From the NCBI GenBank assembly GCA_029932015.1, contig JAOZQW010000116.1, positions 1 to 6,909 of the forward strand: 6,909 nt of DNA. The letters are read 5' to 3'. A program made the translations under genes and the position numbers. This document shows, piece after piece, positions 1 through 6,800 of the stretch. Origin of the DNA: Candidatus Fermentibacteraceae bacterium. GTDB taxonomy: Bacteria; Fermentibacterota; Fermentibacteria; Fermentibacterales; JCC-6. Under the pieces are notes generated by a model that had not been told where the DNA came from, searched no databases, and saw nothing but the letters and a program-made list of their open reading frames with translations. How positions within the stretch are numbered: the first letter of the stretch is position 1; each line of letters starts with the position of its first letter.

Positions 1-1
1 C

Positions 2-610
2 TACACACTCCTTCAGAGCAGTGGCAGCAGCATCTCATGGTACAGGGGATGTCCTCAGGTCTATGACCTGAACCTCGACGGGAAAAAGGACCTGATAGTT
101 GGGGAAAATAACGCCAGGATCGTCTACTATGAGAACACTGGTACAAATTCAGCCCCCGCCTTCAGCGGTTACGAGTTCCTTGAGAGCGCAGGCAGTGATA
201 TTGACCTTTATTACTGCACCAGACTCGCAGTTACCGACTGGAACGAGAATGGGATTCCAGATCTGCTTGTCAGCGATTACAATGGCTGGGTCTACCTCTA
301 TCTCGGGTACCCCACCGGCATAGCGGGGGAGACCAGCGGGATTATCGCCCCGGCAACGGATCTCAGCATCATCGGCACACCTACTACCGGCCATTTCAGT
401 GCACTCCTGAGCCTGGAGACAGGCACTGATGTCTCCTTCAGGATCTATTCGGCTGATGGAAGACTTGCCGCTCAAACGCAGGAGGGTTTCCACTCACCGG
501 GTGTGCACTCCTTCGCATTCGACATCAGCGGAGAGACCTCAGGTCTCTACTTCGTTCAGGCCGAAACGAACGGCAGTCTTCTCACCGAGAGGATGGTCCT
601 GCTGCCGTAA
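2..610 (+). CDS. FG-GAP/VCBS-repeat surface protein with C-terminal sorting-like domain (5' partial)
   Basis: This is the C-terminal 202 residues of a protein that begins before the window; the frame is open from base 2 and ends with TAA. Two FG-GAP/VCBS calcium-binding loops are visible: VYDLNLDGKKDLIVG at visible residues 20-34 (acidic/amide ligands D22, N24, D26, D30) and VTDWNENGIPDLLVSD at 77-92 (D79, N81, N83, D87). Such repeats usually form blades of extracellular beta-propellers. A Thr/Gly linker follows, then residues about 127-202 form a sorting-like domain with core FRIYSADGRL and a terminal MVLLP, similar to the C-terminal signals of type IX secretion cargo. The last part is clearly paralogous to the other FG-GAP protein at 2576-3817 (DWNENGIPDLLVSD versus DWNEDGCPDLLASD, then a TGI(A/G)E linker). 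No enzymatic motif is visible, so a binding or structural surface role is inferred. An intrinsic terminator lies 20 bp after the stop. Confidence 0.85.
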   Translation, partial: YTLLQSSGSSISWYRGCPQVYDLNLDGKKDLIVGENNARIVYYENTGTNSAPAFSGYEFLESAGSDIDLYYCTRLAVTDWNENGIPDLLVSDYNGWVYLYLGYPTGIAGETSGIIAPATDLSIIGTPTTGHFSALLSLETGTDVSFRIYSADGRLAAQTQEGFHSPGVHSFAFDISGETSGLYFVQAETNGSLLTERMVLLP

Positions 611-630
611 GGAAGAGTACTCACATAGAT

Positions 631-662
631 AAAGGCGGCCGCAGAGATGCGGCCGCCTTTTT
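631..662 (+). terminator. Rho-independent terminator of the left FG-GAP gene
   Basis: A perfect 12-bp inverted repeat (arms 631-642 and 649-660, loop AGAGAT) is followed by a run of five T at 658-662, three of them inside the arm. The stem core is very GC-rich. It starts 20 bp after the TAA of the upstream + gene and ends 18 bp before the stop of the convergent - gene, so it is well placed to end the + transcript. The 5' arm begins with AAA, giving only three U on the opposite strand, so bidirectional action is possible but weaker. Each arm contains the 8-bp palindrome GCGGCCGC. Confidence 0.9.
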
Positions 663-680
663 GTCCGTTCAGTTGATCCA

Positions 681-2417
681 TCAGATGCAGAGCAGCTTCA
701 GAGTCTGTCCACCTGTTCCATCGCCCGAGATGACCCTGGCGAAGTAGACGCCTGTTCCGGAGTGCAGACCTCTGTCATCTGTGCCGTCCCAGAGCATGAC
801 TGTCTCATCATTGCTCTGAAGAGTTTCCGTCAGAGTACGGACGAGTCTTCCCTGGAGATCGTATATCTCGATTGAGGTGCCGTCGCCTGGAAGTCCATCG
901 GTCCATGACATCCTTATGGATATGGCTCCCACAAATGGGTTCGGTGAAGCGGTAATACTCAGGGGAAGGGGAGAGGGCTCTTCGACCGCAATACCTGTCG
1001 ATGCTTCCGCGCTGAAGTAGTAGCCCTTGGTGCCTGAACTGGAGATACCCGCAACCGCCATCACTACCTGGTCATCGTCCTCGTCGAGGTCTGAGACATA
1101 CACCTGTCCAGTCTGCTCAGCCTCATTGATAGGCATCCTTAGTACTTCGGTGTCGCCAGTCTCCGGAAGAACGAAGACCCAGACAGCGTAGGAATTGTTG
1201 TCCGATCCGTCGAAGGAGAGAAGGAGGTTGTCGTATGTATCGAGTTCCTGGAAGCGGTAGTAGTCCGCAGCCCAGTAATTGACGGTCTTGTATACGTCTG
1301 TCAGAGGGTATGTGGAGTAAGTCCCGGCAGTGTTGAAGGGGGGAAGGTCATCTCCGACATATCCGAATCTGCCATCACTTATAGTGGTGTCGTTGAGGAA
1401 GTTCGCGACTACCCAGTCGGCAAAAACATCCTCGAAATCCTGTGAGTAGCCGAACTGATCGAGAACTGCATCATATCCGGCAATGGAGTTCGCGGACTCA
1501 TTGACCAGCGCAAGGATGGAGGGATGACCGCCATAATTCTCATAGAAGTAGAGAGTCCAGAGGTAGGTCTTGATGTAATCCGCCCAGTTTCCGTCCCATT
1601 CGACAAGACTGTTGTCAGGATTGCTGTTGAATGAGGAGATGTTGTCAGGATTGCCATAGAGCCACATCGCCAGTTCAGAGAGCCCTTCGTTGACCCAGCT
1701 CGATTCGTTGTCATCATACAGCCAGTGGATCATGTGCTGGAACTCATGAGCGATGACAGCAAGCATGTACTCACCGCTCGGACCGCCCGAACTGGTGGTA
1801 TTGAGATAGACTACTTCGCACTCATTGCTGTGGTAGGCGGGATACGTACCGTCGGGGTACTGATCGAACCAGAAGAAGAAACCGTCAGCGGACATGTTGA
1901 AATCGAACCATACCTGATAGATGCGTATGTCGTCATCCAGTTCATCCGGAGGCGCGCCGAAGGCCGTGCTGTCTATCTCGTAGATGCCCTGATCCGGATA
2001 GGGACCAATACTGCTGTTCTCCCATCTCTCGAGTATCACATCGACATCAGCCTGATCCATTGAGACAAGCCAGTCACTGTCCCTGACAACAACATAGCCC
2101 CGGTCAGATTTTCCCCTGACGGTACACTGGAACTGCTCGAAATGTGGGGGCATCGGCTGGTGCACCCAGAGCCACCAGAGCCAGGAATCCCCCACTTCGG
2201 GGTCGTCAGGAGGTGAGGAAAAGGCTGCAGGACCGGTCCAGAACACATCGGGTCCCACCATATCCGGGGAAGGGATCTCGATATCGTGGGACCATTCACC
2301 GGTCGGGGAATCAGCAGGGGATGCCTGAGCGGGGACTGCTCCCAGCATCAGGCAGACCGCGCAGATGGTCAAGGCTATAGATGTGCTTCGCGAGAAACGT
2401 ATAGCTTTCTCTATCAT
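681..2417 (-). CDS. Secreted M30 (hyicolysin)-like zinc metalloprotease with FlgD-like C-terminal domain
   Basis: This 578-residue protein has a signal peptide at residues 1 to about 32: a basic start (MIEKAIRFSR), a hydrophobic core, then A-Q-A-S. The peptidase region follows. The zinc site is HEFQHMIHW at 224-232 (H224 and H228 ligands, E225 catalytic base; codon for H224 at 1746-1748). The downstream segment WVNEGLSELA at 241-250 offers E244 as third ligand. HE-F/Y-QH-x-I followed by NEGL-S/A is typical of the M30 hyicolysin type, so an extracellular gluzincin protease is likely; other M6-like relatives cannot be excluded. Residues about 485-578 form a FlgD/Ig-like sorting domain (SPNPF, then SIEIYDLQGRLVRTL, WDGTDDRG and GVYFARV). 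The start has an AAGGAG ribosome site (2423-2428 on the plus-strand numbering) 5 nt upstream. The TGA stop falls just after the C-terminal domain ends. The gene is divergent from 2576-3817 and convergent with the left FG-GAP gene. Confidence 0.88.
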   Translation of the reverse strand: MIEKAIRFSRSTSIALTICAVCLMLGAVPAQASPADSPTGEWSHDIEIPSPDMVGPDVFWTGPAAFSSPPDDPEVGDSWLWWLWVHQPMPPHFEQFQCTVRGKSDRGYVVVRDSDWLVSMDQADVDVILERWENSSIGPYPDQGIYEIDSTAFGAPPDELDDDIRIYQVWFDFNMSADGFFFWFDQYPDGTYPAYHSNECEVVYLNTTSSGGPSGEYMLAVIAHEFQHMIHWLYDDNESSWVNEGLSELAMWLYGNPDNISSFNSNPDNSLVEWDGNWADYIKTYLWTLYFYENYGGHPSILALVNESANSIAGYDAVLDQFGYSQDFEDVFADWVVANFLNDTTISDGRFGYVGDDLPPFNTAGTYSTYPLTDVYKTVNYWAADYYRFQELDTYDNLLLSFDGSDNNSYAVWVFVLPETGDTEVLRMPINEAEQTGQVYVSDLDEDDDQVVMAVAGISSSGTKGYYFSAEASTGIAVEEPSPLPLSITASPNPFVGAISIRMSWTDGLPGDGTSIEIYDLQGRLVRTLTETLQSNDETVMLWDGTDDRGLHSGTGVYFARVISGDGTGGQTLKLLCI

Positions 2418-2467
2418 GAGTACTCCTTAGGCTTGAGCTGAACCCGATTCTCAATCGCAGATGACTG

Positions 2468-2483
2468 GACATGGGTTCATGTC
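2468..2483. repeat. Short inverted repeat in the divergent promoter region
   Basis: GACATG and CATGTC flank a GGTT loop, a perfect 6-bp dyad; with one bulged G at 2467 it extends by two more pairs to 2465-2485. It sits between the divergent genes, where an operator would be expected, but a dyad of this size can occur by chance. Confidence 0.35.
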
Positions 2484-2565
2484 AGATCTCATCGATTCGT
2501 TCCCCATATTCTAAACATGTCTGCTCCTGATGGGTAATATTTCTCCTTATGGATATATTACGACT

Positions 2566-2570
2566 GGAGG
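2566..2570 (+). promoter_or_regulatory. Shine-Dalgarno site that sets the start at 2576
   Basis: GGAGG lies 5 nt upstream of ATG 2576-2578. The in-frame ATG at 2549 has no purine-rich site before it (TTCTCCTT) and would put DILRLEVA ahead of the signal peptide. The start at 2576 gives a clean MRRSLIPILSS leader, so it is preferred. Confidence 0.8.
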
Positions 2571-2575
2571 TAGCT

Positions 2576-3817
2576 ATGCGCAGATCGCTCATCCCTATCC
2601 TGAGTTCATTATTGCTGGTCCCGCTCCTCGCCGGGGCGGACATTCCGTCTTTCACCGCAGAGGGCATACTCTACTGTGACGGTGTTAAGTTGAATGTCGG
2701 CAGCTACGCAGCTCCACTTGCAGTTGACTGGGATGGGGACGGCAGGAAGGACCTCATCTGCGGTCAGTATGAGAATGGACAGATACGCTTCTATCCAAAT
2801 GTCGGCACTAATGATGCTCCTGTCTTCGATAGCTGGAGCTACCTCATGGATGGCGCTCAGCCCATCTCTGTACCCTATGGTTGATGCACCGGAGCTACGA
2901 ATCCACAGGCTGTGGATTGGAACGATGACGGACTGCTTGACATCATAGTCGGAGACAGGGAAGGCAGCGTCAGCTATTTCAGGCGGCTCGCTGCTGGACC
3001 TCTCCTTCTCATTGGTGAGCCACCGGTCGAAGTAGCTGGCGGACCGATCAAACTTCCACACAACTCATCACCTTCGGTGACCGACTGGAACAACGATGGA
3101 CTCCCCGATCTCGTCGTGGGGAGATCTGAGGGCATACCTGCCGGTCTATTCCTCTTCGTGAACCAGGGAACGGCGGCAGAACCGCTTTTTATGCAGATGG
3201 ATACAGTCAGGGCTTCAGGAGAGCCCATACAGATATACTACGGTTATCCCGATTTCTTCGATATGAACGGTGATGGCCTTCAGGACCTCATCGTCGGCTC
3301 TTCGAGTGGTAAAATAGGCTGTTTCCTGAACACGGGAACTGCTTCGGTACCAGAGTTCACAGAGGAGGTCTTCCTCCAGTCCGGGGGAGAGGACATTAAC
3401 TTCTATTCCTATGTAAGACCAAGTGTCTGCGACTGGAATGAGGATGGCTGTCCAGACCTGCTGGCTTCGGACTATTCAGGTTCAGTCTATCTCTTCCTCG
3501 GAGATCCTGAAACAGGGATAGGTGAGGCTGCAGTCGAAGAGGGGAACCGATGGACCTTCGTTCAGCGCAATCCCGCAAGGGGAAGCATCCTGCTCGGTGT
3601 TGATCTGGATTCCGCAGCTGATATACAGACCAGGATATATTCGCTTGACGGCAGACTTCTCATGAGCCATTCGCACGGAGCGCTCAGCACCGGTGAGCAT
3701 GTGCTCCAGGTCGATATTTCCAGCCTTCCTGCAGGAGCGGTCATCCTGGAAATCAGGGACGTAGGTAAGTTTGTCAAGTTGCCGACGGAATATCAATTGG
3801 TTACAATCAATATATAG
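2576..3817 (+). CDS. FG-GAP/VCBS-repeat surface protein with an in-frame TGA at codon 103 (recoded or nonsense)
   Basis: If the TGA at 2882-2884 is read through, the product has 413 residues. A signal peptide covers 1 to about 21 (MRR, Leu-rich core, LAGA). Five FG-GAP calcium loops follow: VDWDGDGRKDLICG at 50-63, VDWNDDGLLDIIVG at 113-126, TDWNNDGLPDLVVG near 169-182, FDMNGDGLQDLIVG near 228-241 and CDWNEDGCPDLLAS near 285-298, probably propeller blades. Residues about 332-413 are a sorting-like domain with core TRIYSLDGRLL. Upstream and downstream halves are in the same frame (start 2576 and V113 at 2912), so this is a single in-frame stop, not a frameshift. The codon after TGA is Cys, and a hairpin lies at 2900-2918. 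Without read-through only a 102-residue, one-repeat fragment lacking the sorting domain would be made. The last ten residues (TEYQLVTINI) go beyond the usual LP ending. No catalytic motif is visible. It is a paralogue of the gene at 2-610. Selenoprotein, recent pseudogene and sequencing error all remain open. Confidence 0.8.
2882..2884 (+). other. In-frame TGA inside the FG-GAP gene (candidate selenocysteine codon)
   Basis: The local reading is P-Y-G-[TGA]-C-T-G-A-T-N-P-Q-A-V-D-W, entering the second calcium loop. The frame is unchanged and coding resumes at once with good family similarity. It is the only in-frame TGA in about 2,200 visible codons of the four genes, and TGA terminates the metalloprotease at its natural end, so TGA is a normal stop in this genome. 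That leaves site-specific recoding, mutation or base error. Confidence 0.4.
2900..2918 (+). promoter_or_regulatory. SECIS-like hairpin after the in-frame TGA
   Basis: Arms AATCCACA (2900-2907) and TGTGGATT (2911-2918) pair perfectly over 8 bp around a GGC loop. The stem begins 15 nt after the TGA and the loop 23 nt after it. Described bacterial SECIS elements have an upper stem of several base pairs, a small loop with a G in the first two positions and roughly this UGA-to-loop distance. It lacks the bulged U seen in the E. coli fdhF element. The function is inferred; the sequence also encodes N-P-Q-A-V-D, so the pairing could be coincidental. Confidence 0.35.
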
Positions 3818-3878
3818 TACATTTATTTGATTGCTTATGTAAACGGTCAACGCGCTTGATGAACTTACGAACGTCCCC
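3818..3878. other. Short AT-richer spacer between convergent genes
   Basis: These 61 bp separate the TAG stop of the FG-GAP gene (+) from the TAG stop of the C25 peptidase gene (-). The first half is visibly richer in A and T than the flanking genes. I see no GC-rich hairpin with a T run, unlike the 631-662 terminator; only a weak TACAT/ATGTA pairing (3818-3822 and 3837-3841) is present. How transcription ends here is not evident. Confidence 0.5.
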
Positions 3879-6800
3879 CTATGGCAGGAGGACCAGGCGG
3901 GTGCTGGCAGTTGATGCTCCTCCAGTCATTCTCAGCATATAGATGCCAGCTGCAAGTTCCGAGAGGTCGATCTGAAGCAGTTCCTGCACAGGCGAAGCAC
4001 CAGTGACCGACATCACTAGTCTGCCTGTGAGATCGTAGATTCCCAGATCCCATTCACCATCATCCTGCAGGCAGACAGGTAATGCCACAGCGCCTGACGC
4101 AGGGTTGGGTCTCGGCAAACCAAGCATGGGGGGCGGCACTGGAGTGGAGCCAGAGACGCCTGTTCCGCCTGTGTAGGCACCGGCAATAGTAATATCATCT
4201 ATGTAGAATCCTGCCCCGGTGTCCTGGTCGTCGTTTGACACAAATCTGAATTCCAGCTGGACGGTTGACCCTGCATCGTAATCTGAGAGGTCATAATTCC
4301 AGTCAACCCAGCCCGTTCCGATCCCCTTGAGACCTACCGAGAGCGCACCACCGGAGCCGATGAAATCCAGTGTATCGATAGATGATTCAGTGAGATCATG
4401 TATCAGAACATAGAGACCATCACTGCCGTAGATGGCTACATCGAAAGCAGCCCAGAAGCTTATCGAAGCCTCAGGTGCCAGGATGAGTTCTGGAGAGAGC
4501 AGACTGCAGTCCATTCCCTGCACATAGCCCTCCGACCCTCCACAGTGCCAGCTGTGAGTGGGAGAGTGACTCTGCGAATCAGTGATATTCCACATATCGA
4601 GGGTTCCGGAATGCGTCCATCCTGATGCGCCTGATTCCACATCGTTCGAGATCCCCGTCTCTCCAACAGTAAGACGCAATGAATCGGACACTGCGTAGCC
4701 GGTCGTCTCCGAGGAAATAGCCATATAGAGCCATGGGAAGGATGGAGAAGGGGCTGAGGCATCAAGCTGACAGTTGAATGAGAAAGATTCTGTGCCGTCT
4801 ACAGGGACGGTGTCAGCCCAGGAAGTGGCAGGATCGAAGTGGACCCAGCCGGGATATCCGGTCATTTCAACGGTCACCTCCAACGCTCCCAGGAGACCCA
4901 GGTTGGCGATATTGATGATCAGTTCGAAGCTCTCACCAGGATCTGGGATCCCATTGCCATTACCGGAAAGAGTGTCATTCACAGAGTATGTTGCGAAATA
5001 GAGACCTGGAGCACGAACCATGAGCGGGAGGGTGAAGTCATATGATCCCTCGCCGGAAGCAAGCTCTCCCCGGAGGATGAGGACATCACCCGTTTGCGCA
5101 CTTTCATCAACATCGAGGGAAAGAGAGGGATTGCCGAGGACCTCGTCGCCAGCCGGTATCGATCCGAAGGAGCTGGTTGCCTGGACAAGCTGCCCTGCCC
5201 CCGAAAGTGAATCAATTGTGATCAGTACGGATGAAAGATCATCTGTTCCCTGATTCAGTATAGTGATGTCCAGTCCCGCATGGGAGCCTGGGGTGAGAAA
5301 ACCGAATCCTGCGCTGTCATCTATAACAAGACCGCTTATTACCGGGTCCGGACCGGAAGCCTGTCCGACAACGATGGTCGTTCGGCTTATGCCCACTCCG
5401 GTGACTGTTACTTTCATGCTCCCCTGGACCTGCACCGGAAGCTGGAAATCGACCAGACCCGTTGCGTCGAGTTCCTCGACCATCCAGATATCACCGTCAT
5501 CTCTTATGCACACAGTCAGTCCCTCAGTGCTTACCCCCGATACCCTGACAGGGAATCTCTGGGTTTCCGGGGAGACGATAGCAGGGCAGGAGACTTGAGG
5601 TGTATCCGGTGTAGTGCGGTAAGGCCTGAGTGAGGGGTCCCCGAGAAGGTTCACATCATACTGATGCCAGCGGTAGACGTTCTCCCACATGCTGTATGGA
5701 ATGAAATGGACCTTTGTCTGCGCCAGAAGCTCCCCGTTTGTAAGTGACGGGTCAGAGAAGAGCAGTTCAAAGAAAAGGTGATCCAGAGCATCTGAGTACC
5801 CGTAGCATGGATTGCCGGGGGAGCCCCAGCCGTAGCTGGAGTTGCCAACGTATGCAACACCACCGCCATCGGGATTGGTGATGAAATGCTCCGCGACCGC
5901 GTCGAAGTCGAATGCGGCGCTCCAGCATCCGATTGAGTACATGAAAGATGCAAAACGTCCCCCTGAGTCGAGTGCGTCCATGTTCTCAGCGGTCATATAC
6001 CCTTCGCCAACACCTATACTGCTCCACCAGGCATGACCATCATGATTGATAAAATTCTGTCCCTCATTCATTGCGATCATTACCGTACCGATGTTCTCAT
6101 TACCGAGAGATTCATAGAGCTTCGTGATGGTTATCCACCAGGGCACGAATTCCTCGTCGATATAGTCCTTGCTGAGAGATGCGTCAGTATATGGATTTGT
6201 CCAGAGTACTTCAGCAAGGAAGAGCGCTGACTGGTAATGGTCAGATGTCTCGCAATCCTCATAGGCTTCGATGTTGTCGACGAATATCTGGGCCTCTACC
6301 GGATCCTCCACGGTTGCCCTGCCCACGAGAATATCCGGATAGAGGTCTACATCGTCGTCTACTTCACCGAAGATGTCATTGCCGTTGGCGTCCCAGGTAC
6401 CGTCCAGGTCAGAGAAGTAGAGATCACAGGGAAGGCTGTCCTCCCGCGAATGTATGCCAGCCTCGCAGGTCATCGCGAAGGCATATCTGAAGGGAACCAG
6501 CTCAGTATCCCCACCGAGAAGAAGGTAGTCGAGTCCATACGAGGAGTGGTAATCCTTGATGAAATTTCTCAGTTTCTCAGCATCATCCCTGCCTGCAGCA
6601 GTGGAGTAGATCTCTGACATGGTTATGACCTCGGTAGAGATGCCCTGATCGATCCTTCGCTCTGCAAGCTGCTCGAATATCCCCTGAAGTGATCCATCAG
6701 TTACGATGAGCATTTTCTGTATATCATCGTCGACCAGCGGAAGGGGTCTGAGTGGGGAAGGCTCGGTAACGATATCCACTTCCAGGGAAGTAAGTCTCTG

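Larger units (their letters stand above)
2418..2575. promoter_or_regulatory. Divergent intergenic region driving both the metalloprotease and the second FG-GAP gene
   Basis: This 158-bp stretch separates two divergent starts and must hold the promoter or promoters for both. On the - strand the metalloprotease has AAGGAG 5 nt before its ATG. On the + strand GGAGG sits 5 nt before ATG 2576. TATATT at 2554-2559 (+) matches five of six bases of a sigma-70 -10 box, and TAGAAT at 2508-2513 (-) also matches five of six, but neither has a convincing -35 at normal spacing. A small inverted repeat lies at 2468-2483. The promoter assignments are guesses; the region's role is inferred from gene orientation. 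Confidence 0.5.

Noticed and set aside
635..656. Two GCGGCCGC palindromes as a restriction or recombination site pair
   Set aside because: They are simply the two arms of the intrinsic terminator and are explained by its perfect pairing.
1725..2063. 112-residue + frame opposite the metalloprotease
   Set aside because: It is antisense to the catalytic region, which has clear motifs; no start signal or recognisable protein feature supports it.
2549..2575. Alternative ATG start of the second FG-GAP gene
   Set aside because: There is no Shine-Dalgarno before it, and the GGAGG that serves ATG 2576 would lie inside the coding region.
2882..2884. Global reassignment of TGA to a sense codon (as in some candidate phyla)
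   Set aside because: Only one in-frame TGA occurs in about 2,200 codons, and TGA ends the metalloprotease exactly after its C-terminal domain, with a second TGA four codons later.
2912..3817. Separate gene starting at GTG 2912
   Set aside because: It begins inside a calcium loop, has no ribosome site, lacks a signal peptide and is in the same frame as the upstream part, so it is the 3' portion of the gene at 2576.
5263..5633. Overlapping antisense + frames opposite the C25 gene
   Set aside because: They lack ribosome sites and family-like composition and lie wholly opposite a well-supported domain, so they are shadows of the real gene.
6777..6779. GTG as the true start of the C25 peptidase
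   Set aside because: The frame stays open to the window edge and the upstream residues look like normal C25 propeptide; a signal peptide would be missing from this start.
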